This document shows, piece after piece, positions 17,398-28,000 of a stretch of 64,000 nucleotides of DNA. Origin of the DNA: Verrucomicrobiales bacterium. Its GTDB lineage: Bacteria; Verrucomicrobiota; Verrucomicrobiia; Verrucomicrobiales; DEV007. The stretch is from positions 62,001-126,000 of the forward strand of contig PAAG01000031.1 in the NCBI GenBank assembly GCA_002698785.1, given 5' to 3'. The notes under the pieces were generated by a model. The model ran no database searches and was not told where the DNA came from. It saw nothing but the letters and a program-made list of their open reading frames with translations. Both the position numbers and the translations under genes were made by a program. Within the stretch, counting starts at the first letter, position 1, and every line of letters starts with the position of its first letter.

Positions 17398-17688
17398 TTA
17401 GGTTCCCAGGCCGGTTGTCGATTGATGTTTTGCAGCGGCGAATTCGCTTCGAGCCGATGAATCATTTGGTTTTCCGGCCATTGCGCACCATTGCTGAATC
17501 TCGGTAAAAGAGATATCAATTTTGGCTACTGTTGCACCGTGCGCTTCTAGTTCACGAATTGTACTCTCAGCGTTGGTTTTCCAAGACTCATAGCTTTCGT
17601 CCCAGACTTCAGGATCGGCCGAGAGATGTTGGAATTTCGAATATTCCTCTTCTGTATACCATGCTAGTGCGAATACATTAGGGCCCAT
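17398..17688 (-). CDS. Small soluble protein, unknown
   Basis: 96 residues with no signal peptide (MGPNVFALAWYTEEEYSKFQ). It is acidic and helical, with a conserved-looking segment EEYSKFQHLSADPEVWDESY and a middle part EAHGATVAKIDISFTE. I have no family name for it. It stands alone between the DUF4365 gene and the DUF1501 gene, 54 bp from the palindrome at 17743. No Shine-Dalgarno is visible before ATG 17686-17688. Confidence 0.5.
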   Translation of the reverse strand: MGPNVFALAWYTEEEYSKFQHLSADPEVWDESYESWKTNAESTIRELEAHGATVAKIDISFTEIQQWCAMAGKPNDSSARSEFAAAKHQSTTGLGT

Positions 17689-17742
17689 CGTTGTCGTCTT
17701 GGTGGGGCGATTTCCGAGTTTCCTAGCAAGTCGATTTGCAGG

Positions 17743-17760
17743 CCACGGCTGAAGCCGTGG
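17743..17760. repeat. Perfect palindrome after the DUF1501 gene
   Basis: CCACGGC, loop TGAA, GCCGTGG: a 7-bp perfect stem directly abutting the stop codon of the DUF1501 gene. There is no T-run on the minus strand after it, so it is a REP-type palindrome or an RNA-stabilising hairpin more than a classical terminator. Confidence 0.6.
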
Positions 17761-19230
17761 TTACGCAAACAACCGCTCGACCATCTCTGCTTTTACCAGT
17801 TCTCTTGGCTGGTTGAGGTGGTTGTAGACGATGGTCTGGGGATCGATGGCCATGGCGTGGTAGATGGTGGCCAGGACTTCGGTGGGGTGGACGGGATCTT
17901 CCAAGGGGGCGGAGCCGGTCTTGTCGGACTTGCCATGCACATACCCGCGCTTGATGCCGGCGCCTCCTACGATGCTGGTGTAGCAGTAGGGCCAGTGGTC
18001 GCGTCCGTCGGCGCTGTTGGAGTTGCCGCTGGTGGAGACGCCCATCTCGGGGGAGCGTCCGAATTCGCCGATGGCGACGACGAGGGTTTCGTCGAGTAGG
18101 CCGCGCTGGTCGAGATCTTCAAAGAGGGCGGAAAGGCCGGTGTCGAGCATGGGGGCGGACTGGTCTTTCATGCGCTTGGGAAGTCCGACGTGGTGGTCCC
18201 AGGAGTGGTCGCTGGAATTGGCGACTTTGGGCCAAACGACTTCGACGACTTTTGTCCCGGCTTCGACGAGGCGTCGGGCAAGGAGACAGCTCTGGCCGAA
18301 GGTGTTGCGGCCGTACATGTCTTTGGTCTTTTCGGACTCGGAGGCGAGGTCGAAGGCATCGCGGGCGCGACCGGAGACGATGAGGTTGAGGGCTTTGTCG
18401 TAGTATTCGTCGAGGTTGTAGTTTTCGACGGCTTTCTCGATGACGGGCATCTGGTCGGTGAGGGCGTTGCGAAGCTTGGCACGACGCTGGAGGCGGAGGG
18501 AGAAGACGTCGGGCCGGAGCTGGAGATCGTCGATTTTGATCTTGCTCATTTTCTGCATGTCCATGTCGTCTCCGTCGGGGAAGAGGTAGTAGGGATCGTA
18601 GGCTTTGCCGAGGAAGCCGGCGGTGCCGCCTTTGTTGATGACGTTCGACTCCTGGAGGGGGCGAGGCATCATGACGAAGGGGAGCATGGGCTCGTCGGTG
18701 GGCTTGAGCCTGACGATGTTGGATCCGAAATTGGGGAAGTCTTTGGGAGAGGGGGGCTCGAGCTGACCGGAAGGGCTGACTTTGTCGGTGGTGTAGCCGG
18801 TCATGATCTGGTAGATCGCGGCGGTGTGGTTGAAGAGTCCATTCGGGGTGTAGCTCATCGAATGGATGGTGGTGAACTTGTCAGTCTTCTGCGCGAGCTT
18901 TGGAAGGAGCTCGGTAAACTGGAGGCCGTCGGTCTTGGTATTGATCGGCTTGAAGATGGAGCGGACGTTGTCGGGTGCGTCGGGCTTGGGATCGAACAGG
19001 TCGATGTGGCTCGGCCCGCCCTGCAAGTAGACCATGATGACTGACTTGGCTTTTCCCCAGCCGGGACGGCCGACGAGCTTGGAAGCGGCGCTGGCGTCTT
19101 GGACGGCGAGGATGTTGTTGAGCGTCATCCCGAGCATTCCGGCTCCGCCTACTCGCAGGAAGTCGCGGCGTCCGGGTTTGAGGTGGGAGTCGCAGAGGTC
19201 TTTGGCGATTTCTCCTGGTAGGCGGATCAT
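17761..19230 (-). CDS. DUF1501 (sulfatase-superfamily-like) protein with Tat signal
   Basis: 489 residues, the normal length for DUF1501. The twin-arginine motif RRDFLR is at residues 21-26, so the protein is exported folded. DUF1501 proteins belong to the alkaline-phosphatase/sulfatase superfamily; here [20 protein letters not shown] and [10 protein letters not shown] carry conserved family residues. The substrate is unknown. In Planctomycetes and Verrucomicrobia they are nearly always paired with a PSCyt1/DUF1549/DUF1553 cytochrome, as here (19765-24894), and the pair is thought to act in the periplasm on polysaccharides or other organics. The two genes are separated by an inserted four-helix-bundle unit. 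A partial copy of its 3' end lies at 1357-1578. Confidence 0.9.
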   Translation of the reverse strand: MIRLPGEIAKDLCDSHLKPGRRDFLRVGGAGMLGMTLNNILAVQDASAASKLVGRPGWGKAKSVIMVYLQGGPSHIDLFDPKPDAPDNVRSIFKPINTKTDGLQFTELLPKLAQKTDKFTTIHSMSYTPNGLFNHTAAIYQIMTGYTTDKVSPSGQLEPPSPKDFPNFGSNIVRLKPTDEPMLPFVMMPRPLQESNVINKGGTAGFLGKAYDPYYLFPDGDDMDMQKMSKIKIDDLQLRPDVFSLRLQRRAKLRNALTDQMPVIEKAVENYNLDEYYDKALNLIVSGRARDAFDLASESEKTKDMYGRNTFGQSCLLARRLVEAGTKVVEVVWPKVANSSDHSWDHHVGLPKRMKDQSAPMLDTGLSALFEDLDQRGLLDETLVVAIGEFGRSPEMGVSTSGNSNSADGRDHWPYCYTSIVGGAGIKRGYVHGKSDKTGSAPLEDPVHPTEVLATIYHAMAIDPQTIVYNHLNQPRELVKAEMVERLFA

Positions 19231-19246
19231 GGTGGTGTAATAGGCT

Positions 19247-19754
19247 GAAGGTTACAGGCAGAAGGCAGAAGTGGTTTTCTGCCGGATGGTTATTGATGGT
19301 TCGGTAGAGTAGGGAAAGGAAGGCGGAAGTGGCTGTTAGGCTCTGTGGGGAAAAGGCTTTTGCAGTGCTATTTGAGTTTTGACTTTAGTTTGGTGATGAG
19401 TGAGCTCAGCATTTTTTCGCACTCTGTTGCGAGTGCGTTTGCGGTCTGGGTTTGCTGGTGCCTGACAAATTCTAAGTTTTCCGCGATTTGGAGCTGGGTC
19501 TGTAGTTCGTATAGGGAACCGGAGGCGATTTGAAGGAAACGGATGTAGTCGGATGTAGAATTTCTCCCGTAGCCCTCTGCTATGTTGGACGGGACCGAAA
19601 CGGCGGATCGTCGGATCTGATTGGTAAGCCCAAACTTCTTCTCCTTTGGAAAGCTCGCGGAGAGTCGGTATATGTCAGTTACGAGAGTCATTGATTTCTG
19701 CCATACATGTAGGTCTCGGTAGGAATTCACTTCTGCCATTTGCCTGTAACCTTC
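19247..19754 (-). mobile_element. Four-helix-bundle gene unit flanked by 27-bp inverted repeats
   Basis: GAAGGTTACAGGCAGAAGG... at 19247-19273 and its inverse at 19728-19754 match at 25 of 27 positions. The right repeat contains the start codon and first codons of the four-helix-bundle gene. The unit of about 508 bp sits exactly between two genes that normally form an operon. No transposase is encoded, so it would need to be moved by another enzyme. Similar four-helix genes are known as intervening sequences in 23S rRNA genes. Confidence 0.6.
19368..19739 (-). CDS. Four-helix bundle protein (23S rRNA intervening-sequence type, S23 family)
   Basis: 123 residues, the normal length. The signature features are present: LHVWQKSMTLVTDIYRLS at the N-terminus, FGLTNQIRRSAVSVPSNIAE in the middle, and RFLQIASGSLYELQTQLQIA. 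The fold is a four-helix bundle that forms a pentamer in known structures; its biochemical role is unknown, with nucleic-acid binding suspected. The ATG at 19737-19739 (MAEVNSY) lies within the right inverted repeat of the surrounding unit. The gene interrupts the DUF1501/PSCyt1 pair. Confidence 0.9.
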   Translation of the reverse strand: MAEVNSYRDLHVWQKSMTLVTDIYRLSASFPKEKKFGLTNQIRRSAVSVPSNIAEGYGRNSTSDYIRFLQIASGSLYELQTQLQIAENLEFVRHQQTQTANALATECEKMLSSLITKLKSKLK

Positions 19755-19764
19755 TGCCTTCTCC

Positions 19765-22700
19765 TTATCTATTAAACAAAAATGAGGGGCTGTTTACAAG
19801 CGCCCAGACGAGGTCCTGGGCGGCGGTGAGGCGGCGGTTGGCGGCCTGCTCGATGGAATACTTCGTGTCCTGACGGAGCTGAACGAGTGGACGTGGCTCG
19901 GTGACGGGTGTCTCGGCTGTGGCGAGGGCGGCTTTCAACTGGTCCATCTTGGGATCGGAGGGAAGGGGGCGCTTCTCGGCGAGGAGGGTGCCGGTGCGCT
20001 TTCGCCATTCGGCGTCGTTGTCCCGCACGTAGGTGGTGAGTGCTTTTTTCTCGGCATCGGTGCGGGCGTTTTCGGGCTTGGCTACAGCGGCGGCTACATT
20101 GGCGGGAAGTCCGAAGTTCAGTGGATCGGCTGCGGTGGTATACCAGACGCGGAATTTGCCGAGGGGGTAGTCGCCGTTGGAGTAGCGGCAGATGACGCCG
20201 AGGGTGAGTTGGGCGCCTTTGGGATCGCCCTTCATGGGCTCTTTGAGCTGGAAGACAGCACGGTGGGGAATTCGGGGATCGGCTCCTCCGAGGGCCCAGC
20301 CTTTGTCGCTGCGATCAAGTTTACCGTTGTAGGTGTTTTTGACGTCGAAGCCGTTCTGGTTGTGATCGGCTTTGCTGCCAGAAAAGACGATGGGCATGGC
20401 TTTCTTCGGATCGGCGGCGGTGTTCCACTTGGGTTGGAGTTCGGTGATGACGAAGTTGCCGTTGTCGTTGAGTCCGGCGCCGTAGGCTTTGTTGGTTTCG
20501 TCAGGAACGGCCTCGATCATGATACCGGTGATGTTCTGGGTATTGGTCTTGCCAATGACGGTGTAGTCGAGGTTGCCTGGCTTGTTGCCACGCTTGGAAT
20601 GAATGGATCCGTCGGGAAGGATCTCGACTTCGGATTTGTCGCGGGTGGTGACTTTCTCGATGTCGAGAAGGTGCCACTGGGTCCAGAGTTGTTCGGCAGT
20701 GACTCCGGCCGCGAATTCGGTGGTGAGGCGTGGGATATTCTTCTCGTAGTTCTTCACTCCTTTTTCGGCTTCGGCGATGCGCTGTTTCTGGGCGGCTTCG
20801 GCCTCGGTCTTCTTCTTGGTATATTCGGGGGTGTAGGCGTCAATGTTAGACTGTGCCTTGGCGATTTTCTGGAGTCGCGCGATTTCGAGGTTGGAGTGCT
20901 GACCTACCCAATCGGCTTCGGCTTTGGCGGCTTTGCCGAGGAGGACTTTGTGGTCGCTCTCGATCTCTTTCATGGAGGCGAGGGCTGCTGAGGTTTCTGC
21001 TTCGCTGGGAGCGCGAGCGAGGACGCGGTAATAGATTTCCTCTATGAGCTTTTTGTCGTCGGGCTCTGCGGCGACGAGGGCGGGGAGGTTGCTGTCTTTG
21101 GACCCGATGGCGTCGGCAATGGCGGGGCCTGACAAAAATGCCATGACGGCGCTCATCTGAAGTTCGTCGGAGCGTTCGCACTCGCAGGAGCTTTCGCGGG
21201 CGGGGCGACCAAGGTTGGCGAGGAAGCCGCTCTTGAGATCGAGCTGGGCATCGGGCAGTTGGCTGGCACGGGTGCCCTCGGCTACGCCGGGAATTCTTGG
21301 CGTAGCGCCGACGACGTTATAAACGGCATCGTAGAGAACTTCGGCAGGGAGACGGCGCGCTTTGGCGTGGGAGAAATTGATCTCGTCGGTCTCGTTCCAC
21401 TGGTTGGTGCGAATGGAAAGCTGGTAGGTGCGCGACTTGCAAATTTCTGACATGAGGGCGTGGACGTCGAAGTCGGATTCGATGAACTGCTTTGTCAGGT
21501 AGTTGAGAAGGTCGGGATTGGTCGGTGGGTTGCCAGCGCGGATGTCGTCGAGTGGCTCGATGATTCCAGTGCCTAACAGGTAACCCCAGATGCGGTTCGC
21601 ATAGCTGGAGGCGAAATACTGGTTGTCTGGGCTGACGATCCAGGCGGCGAGTTTTTCGCGACGTGTTGGTTTCTCGGCTTCTTCGAAAGCGACTTTGGCG
21701 AGCGTGGCTTCGTAGGGGAACTCGGGTGCCTGGATCTCTCCGGTGCGGTCGTGTTTGATTTCGCCTTCGGTTTTGTCGTCGACGACTTCGTAGAGTGGTT
21801 TGGCGCCTTCGACAGCAGTTCCACCTAGGTTCTGGGTGGGGGCGTTCTTGGTGTCACGCTTGAGGTCGACCTGGGCAAAGAATGCGGCGGTCTCGTAATA
21901 CTGGTCCTGCGTCCAGCGTTCGAAGGGGTGGTCGTGGCACTTGTTGCAGTTGAAGCGCGTGGCGAGGAAGAGGTGCGTGGTGTTCTCCATGATGTCTGCG
22001 GGCTCGCGCAGAATCTTGTAGTAGGAGGCGGCCGGGTTGTCTTTGTTCGAACCGGTCGCGGTGAGGATCTTGTAAGAGAACTCGTCGTAGGGTGTGTTTT
22101 TGTCGATTTCTTCTCGAATCCAGGCACGGAATTCACGAGCACCGCTTCCTCCGAGGAACTTGGAGTTTACCTGTAGCATATCGCTCCACTTATTTGTCCA
22201 GTAATCGACGTACTGGGGGGAGCCAATAAGTGAGTCGACGAGAGCGTCGCGCTTTTCCCGAGTGGGACGATCGTCGCGGAGAAACTGGCGGACATTCGCG
22301 GCAGAAGGTGGTAGACCTGTCAGGTCGAGGTAGACGCGGCGGACGAATTCTTCGTCGGTGCAGAGCCCGCTGGGCTCGATCTTCATGCGCTGCCATTTCT
22401 CGGCGACGAGCTTGTCGATTTCTCCCCAGGTCTCGGGTTCTTTCCAGGTGAAGCCGGAGCGGTCGCCCATGACGGTGAGGGTGGTGGCAGCGTAGGCGCC
22501 TTCGTAGCGTGCGAGGATGGGGGCCTCGCCACGGCGGACGGTGGAGAGCATGCCGAGGTCGTCGTGCTCTGCGACTTCGGTGTTTCCGGATTCAATGAAG
22601 GACTCGAGGGTGACGTCGCGGGTTTCCCCATCGGTGAAGCGGGCAACGACGCGGAACTGCTGGGCGTCGCCGATATTCTGAATGACGGGATTTTTCGGAA

Positions 22701-24894
22701 AGAGCTCGATGGAGGCGACGCGAGGGACGTCGAGGTCGAGCTGGGCTCCGTCGGAGATCCATTTGCGGATGACGTGGTAGTAGCGCGAGTCGTGCTCGGT
22801 GAGCATGCCGCCTTCATGGGGGACGGCACCGGTCGCTTTGAGTAGCATGAGAGAGTCGTCGGGCGAGGAGAAGTTGACGCGGCGTCCGTTGTGATCGTCG
22901 GAGAATCCGCGAACATCGAAGAGGGGATCGTAGCCTCGGAGGGAGAGCTTGAAGCCGTTCTTTCCATCCTTCGCGCCGTGGCATGTACCCATGTTACAGC
23001 CGAGGCGTGTGATGACGGGGTTTACATCCTGAACGAAGTCGAGGTTTTCCTTTGCCTTGGTGGAAGTGACTTTGACGGGGGCGGTGGAGGAGATTCCTGA
23101 CAAAGACGCTGTGAGGACGGTTTCGCCTTCTTTCGATGGACGAACGACTCCGCGATTGGAAATTTCTGCAACGGGCTGGTCGATCTTCCAATCAACGAGG
23201 CCGGTGACGTCTGCGGTGGTACCGTTGTCGAGGGTCGCGGTGGCGAGCATCTGGCGATAATCGGAGGCCGCGCCGAGGTCGATGCTGGCTGGCTCGATCT
23301 TGATGGCGGTGACTTTGCGGCCTTCCGGAAGGGCTCCGGGGGACTCGTGGGTCTTCGCCTTTTTCAGGTTGATGCGTTTGGGATCGGCCTTTGCCTCGGC
23401 GAGGGTGCTGTCGATCTCCATGGGCGCGAAGGCGACCTTTTCCTTTAGGTCGGCTGCGTTGAGAAGGCGGACGGATCCGTTGGCGGCACCGGCGGCGATC
23501 GTTTTTCCATCGGGCGAAAAGGCGACGGAGAAAACGGGTGCGTCGATGTCGATGGACGCGAGTTGTTCCGCACCGCGGGTGTGGAATTCTTCGATCTTGG
23601 GATCGGAGTTGTCGCCTTCGGTATTGCGACGCGCGGTTTCGAAGAGCTTCTTCAGTTCGGGTGTGATAGTGGCATCGTACTCTGACTTGTAGAGATTGAT
23701 CTGGCCTTTTCCGTCGAGGCTGGATACGGCGGCGAAGGTTTTGCCATCGGGAGAAAAGGCGACATCCCAGATGCGGCCGTTCATGGCGGGGTATTTGCGG
23801 ATGAGGTTCGCGTTGTCTCCGATCTTGCGAGCTGTTTCGCGATGCATGCGGTAGATCTGCGGGACGCCATCGGAACCACCGACGAGAATGTGGTCTTCCT
23901 TAGGATGGCGTTCGACGGCGTTCACTCCTCCGACGAGAGCACCGGGGGTGATGGAGGTAATGTTATCGATGAAACGCTCGGTCTTTACCTCGGTGAGCTT
24001 CGAGCTCATGTCGCGACCGACGGAGACGAGGTGATCGCCTTTCACAGACCAGTCGGTGTCGAGGACCCAGTCGTTGTGGCTACCCATGAAGAGAACCTGC
24101 TCGCCGTTCTTTGCCTTGATGGCGCGGACAGTATTGTCGGGCAGGCCGAATGCGATGAGCGTCCCATCGGGCGACCAGCTTGCTCCATAGGCGGTGTCGG
24201 TGCCGACGATCTTGGAAAGCTCGAGCTCTTTCTTTGCCACGTCCCAGACCTGGATTTCACCCATACGACCGGGGAGTCCACCAGCGACGACGATCTGTTT
24301 TCCATCGGGGGAAAATTCGACAGACTCGATGCGCTCTGACAAACCTACCAATCGTGAAACGAGTCCGCTGCCGTCTGCTTTATGGATGAGGACTTCGTGG
24401 AAGGCAGCCATGGCGAGCAGCTTTCCATCGGGAGAGTAGGCGATAGATGTAACGACGGGAGGGACGGCGTAGGTCGGAGGCTTCGCCATAGTGAAACGCT
24501 GCATGGCGTTTTCCGGAGTGTCGTCCTTGGCACCCTGTTCGACCCACTTGCGAACGAGCTTCACTTCGTAGTCTGTGAGCGGTTCGTCCTTTGGAGGCAT
24601 CTCGGGGCGCGGCTCACCTTCGGCGGGAACAACGAGTTCGAGTAGGTAACTTTCGTGAGGCTTACCGGGAACAATAGCGACATCGGTTTCACCACCTTTG
24701 ATGAGGCTGGCGACTTCGGTCATGATATAGTCAGACTTTGCCTTGGCTGGTTGGTGACATCCCTGGCATTTCGCCTGGAAGACCGGGCGGATATGTTCGT
24801 AGTAGCTGACCGTTTCCGGGAGGCCTTCGGTTTTCATTTCGCCAAAGGCGGAAAGCGCGGGCAGTGCGAGAGCGATGGTGAGCAGGCGTTTCAT
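19765..24894 (-). CDS. Giant PSCyt1-WD40-Ig-DUF1549-DUF1553 cytochrome
   Basis: 1709 residues. Signal peptide (1-19), then a planctomycete-type cytochrome domain with CQGCHQ (Cys43, Cys46, His47) and the MPPKDEPLT methionine region. WD40-like repeats with SPDGK recur from about 145 to 490. A BIG2-type Ig domain lies near 550-640. A second PSCyt-like motif (GCNMGTCHGAKDG) follows at about 650, then DUF1549 (TDEEFVRRVYLDLTGLPPS) and DUF1553, with another CNKCHDHPFERW haem-like site. DUF1549/1553 proteins are exported multihaem proteins of unknown reaction, paired with DUF1501. The architecture suggests electron transfer coupled to oxidation of an external substrate. ATG 24892-24894 gives a good signal peptide. 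An insertion separates it from DUF1501. Confidence 0.9.
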   Translation of the reverse strand: MKRLLTIALALPALSAFGEMKTEGLPETVSYYEHIRPVFQAKCQGCHQPAKAKSDYIMTEVASLIKGGETDVAIVPGKPHESYLLELVVPAEGEPRPEMPPKDEPLTDYEVKLVRKWVEQGAKDDTPENAMQRFTMAKPPTYAVPPVVTSIAYSPDGKLLAMAAFHEVLIHKADGSGLVSRLVGLSERIESVEFSPDGKQIVVAGGLPGRMGEIQVWDVAKKELELSKIVGTDTAYGASWSPDGTLIAFGLPDNTVRAIKAKNGEQVLFMGSHNDWVLDTDWSVKGDHLVSVGRDMSSKLTEVKTERFIDNITSITPGALVGGVNAVERHPKEDHILVGGSDGVPQIYRMHRETARKIGDNANLIRKYPAMNGRIWDVAFSPDGKTFAAVSSLDGKGQINLYKSEYDATITPELKKLFETARRNTEGDNSDPKIEEFHTRGAEQLASIDIDAPVFSVAFSPDGKTIAAGAANGSVRLLNAADLKEKVAFAPMEIDSTLAEAKADPKRINLKKAKTHESPGALPEGRKVTAIKIEPASIDLGAASDYRQMLATATLDNGTTADVTGLVDWKIDQPVAEISNRGVVRPSKEGETVLTASLSGISSTAPVKVTSTKAKENLDFVQDVNPVITRLGCNMGTCHGAKDGKNGFKLSLRGYDPLFDVRGFSDDHNGRRVNFSSPDDSLMLLKATGAVPHEGGMLTEHDSRYYHVIRKWISDGAQLDLDVPRVASIELFPKNPVIQNIGDAQQFRVVARFTDGETRDVTLESFIESGNTEVAEHDDLGMLSTVRRGEAPILARYEGAYAATTLTVMGDRSGFTWKEPETWGEIDKLVAEKWQRMKIEPSGLCTDEEFVRRVYLDLTGLPPSAANVRQFLRDDRPTREKRDALVDSLIGSPQYVDYWTNKWSDMLQVNSKFLGGSGAREFRAWIREEIDKNTPYDEFSYKILTATGSNKDNPAASYYKILREPADIMENTTHLFLATRFNCNKCHDHPFERWTQDQYYETAAFFAQVDLKRDTKNAPTQNLGGTAVEGAKPLYEVVDDKTEGEIKHDRTGEIQAPEFPYEATLAKVAFEEAEKPTRREKLAAWIVSPDNQYFASSYANRIWGYLLGTGIIEPLDDIRAGNPPTNPDLLNYLTKQFIESDFDVHALMSEICKSRTYQLSIRTNQWNETDEINFSHAKARRLPAEVLYDAVYNVVGATPRIPGVAEGTRASQLPDAQLDLKSGFLANLGRPARESSCECERSDELQMSAVMAFLSGPAIADAIGSKDSNLPALVAAEPDDKKLIEEIYYRVLARAPSEAETSAALASMKEIESDHKVLLGKAAKAEADWVGQHSNLEIARLQKIAKAQSNIDAYTPEYTKKKTEAEAAQKQRIAEAEKGVKNYEKNIPRLTTEFAAGVTAEQLWTQWHLLDIEKVTTRDKSEVEILPDGSIHSKRGNKPGNLDYTVIGKTNTQNITGIMIEAVPDETNKAYGAGLNDNGNFVITELQPKWNTAADPKKAMPIVFSGSKADHNQNGFDVKNTYNGKLDRSDKGWALGGADPRIPHRAVFQLKEPMKGDPKGAQLTLGVICRYSNGDYPLGKFRVWYTTAADPLNFGLPANVAAAVAKPENARTDAEKKALTTYVRDNDAEWRKRTGTLLAEKRPLPSDPKMDQLKAALATAETPVTEPRPLVQLRQDTKYSIEQAANRRLTAAQDLVWALVNSPSFLFNR

Positions 24895-25090
24895 TCAAGA
24901 AAGGGATTTCGTCGCGGGGGAGAAGGCTGTTTTTTGACGATTTACAGAATAAGTCCCTGGGAAAAAGTGAACAATCACGCGAACAGGGGGCGTAAGATGG
25001 ATTTTCGACCAAGGGAATTCGTAAGATTTGATTTGTCACTTTTGATTCTGCGTTTTGCTTAAATGTTCTTTTTGAACCGTCATTTGTGTA

Positions 25091-28000
25091 ATGGACCGCA
25101 GAAAGAAACTGATCCGGCTGGGGATTGCAGTGTTGATTGTTATACTGCTGCTTTTACTACTTCGAGGTTGTGGAGAGAAGCCTCCTGCCGAGCCGGACGA
25201 GGATCTTCTCGGTATTTTGATCGAACTTCGGGACGAGTTGGAGTGGCCGGGAATCACAGTTGAGACAGCGGCGAAAAATCTCGAGACTGCCGAGGCAGCG
25301 ATAGACTTCGTTCGGAATGGCACGCTTTTCTCTGCCTACCCCAAGTCATTTGCCGATCCGGATGCAGTGCTTCGGACACGCGTGGCGAACTGTGTCGATC
25401 GAGCCCGTTTGTTGGAGGCATTGCTAAAAGAAATGGGGCTGGAGACAAGGGTGCGCTCGGCTGGCGGCTTTTCCACAAGACCATCAGAGAAATATCTGGG
25501 GGATCTTGATCGCACCGTCCCTGCTGCGTTGCAGAAGCTGGCCGACTATCTCGATCACGACCTGTCGACAACGGATGCTGAGTTTGCTTCGCTTTTCGAA
25601 GCTTTCGAGGAGAAAGCGGAATCGATGAATGGCGAGGTGACAGAGGCCTTGGAGAAGATTCGCGAACTGGTTCCAGAGACTTTCGAAGGCGAGGCTCCGG
25701 AGCTGGTCTACCCAAAGGTCAACGACTGGGTCTGGGTCGAGTATCGAAATGCTGAGGAAGAAGAATGGGTGAAGGCGGAGACAACGTTTACCTCGAATAA
25801 AATTACGCCCGGCTTTTCTGGAAATCACACGATTGCTTCGTCGGAGACCCGCATTCAGATCGAAGGTGTTCGCGGAGATGGGAGCCGAGTCGAGTTGATG
25901 TCGTGGAGTGGAGAAACTGCTGGCAGGGACGCCGAACTTTTCTTTCTTCCGGCCGACAGGAAGCCTGAGGATCTCCTGAACGTCTCGGAGCCGAATGAAA
26001 TCTGGGCGTGGGCACCTGTTCTGCAGATCGGTGGGAAAACTCACCGGGGCAAAGGTTTCACCCCCGAAGGCGCTGTGCTTTCGGATGTTGAGGGAGAGCC
26101 TGCCGTCGTTTTGAATCAGGAAGGCGACTTGGACTTTCACACTCCAAAAGTGGAGACTCTCACGACAGCTTCCGCGATGTGCGGAGATGGAAAGCGTGTT
26201 CGACTGCGTATGCATGCTACGACTTCGGAGAAGCCTCGTTGGCATGCGGGACACTTTTCAGTGACAGATAACGGTATGCCAGTGAGGGGGCTTCGTCTGG
26301 AGTCTGTCCGGGCAGAGCCACGCCCGGTGATTCTTGTCATCGATACCAGCGGGAGCATGACAGGAGGCAATCGAGTCCAGATGGCACGGGAAGCGGCCAA
26401 GGAGCTTGTGAAATTACTCGGAGACGAACAAAAGATTGCAATCGTCAGTCACGGATGGGGGAATGTTAGTGTTTCGCGTGAACTCACCCCGAAGCGGGAA
26501 GGGGATGCGAAGAAGACAATTGATGGGCTCCAGTTCTGGGGAGAACAGCGAATCCTAGGATCCATCAACAAGGCTCTCGAACTCACCGACGAGCCTTCTT
26601 ACATCGTGTTTCTCACCGATGGTGAAGATACCGAATCGGACAACCAGGGTTACAGTGACTACCTCGCTGATACTTTGCAGGCGTTGAAAGAAAGCGACTC
26701 TCTGATTTTTCCCATAGGAATAGGTGAAGCTGATTCCACGCAGTTGAGTCAGTTCGCTGAGGCTTCGGGAACGGACTACATGATCGCCGATAACACGGAA
26801 GATCTCCCTGGACTCTATTCCCAGCTGGGACGGCTTCTTTCTGGTGCAATTGAGCTTTCCTACGCCATTCCTGAAGACGCGGAGCCGGGGAGTAAAAGAA
26901 ACGCCATCGTCAGGTTGGAGGGATTTGAAGGAGAAGCGCCGGCGAACTACACGGTGAACGAGGGGACGCCCTTTGGGCTGGTGCGGATTGAGATGAAGGT
27001 AAAAGGCCCGCCCAACCTGAATGCCAATCGAACGATTGCTGATTTTTCCGACGGGTACGACGGCTGGCGAATGATGACCCGGACGGCGGTGTGGACCTCG
27101 CCTTCTTTTTATCCCCAGCACATCGTAGAATCGCGCCGGGTGGATAACTGGATCGAAACCTTGCTGATGGCAGAGTTCATTGACGGAGGCGATCTCGATC
27201 GTGAGCAACTGGGTAGAAGCATTTCGTTTCGACATACTCACACGATTAACACCATGCGCATCTACCACACTGCCCTCACGGGAGACGGCCATTTTCCGAT
27301 GGGGCCAGCGCTATGGCTTTCGAGCGAGTCCCTGAGGGTCGAAGGAGAGAACATTGTCCGTCGCAGCAGATTGGATTGGCCATCGAGTTTTGATTGGCCG
27401 GTGGCGAAAGACAGGGAGGCGATGGTGAAAAGCCTTCTCGCTGTCCTTGCCTCCGAAGGAGCCGCCTACAATACGGATAGTGTCAATGTCAGGCTGCTGT
27501 CGGAAACGAAGCCACTCGCTGTTCATAAAAGTGAAGAAGAAGTAGACGATAAACTGCCAGCGTCTCTTCAGCGTCAGTTGGAAAAGGACAATCGTGTATT
27601 GATCACCCAGGGAGAAAGCCCGAATGCCGGGTGGAGTATCGATCTCAATCAGGGCGCGGTATATGGATACATGGCCGAAGGATATGAGATTGCGAAGGGA
27701 GCGTCACTGGAGGAGGTAGCTGCGGAATATCGAAAGATTCGGTCCATGCTGCAATTGTATTCTTATCTTGGTGGGGCGGGTCTTTCAGGAACGTTCAATC
27801 CGGCAGGAGGAGTCTTTTCCGCTCTTTGCTCGTTCTTTGATCAGGTGGTCAGGATGTATTGCTATTCCGCCCTCATGATGAATCAGGTAGCGACTGCAAT
27901 CGAGACGGGGGGCGAAGATTTTGATCCTGAGCAAGCGAAGAAAACTGCCGAAAAACTTTGCGAGACATCAGGAGATCCCGAGGAGTTTGCACGCAACTTG

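Noticed and set aside
18190-19044. Long plus-strand open frame antisense to the DUF1501 gene
   Set aside because: A codon-bias shadow of the real gene on the other strand; repetitive Gly/Val/Glu composition and no domain.
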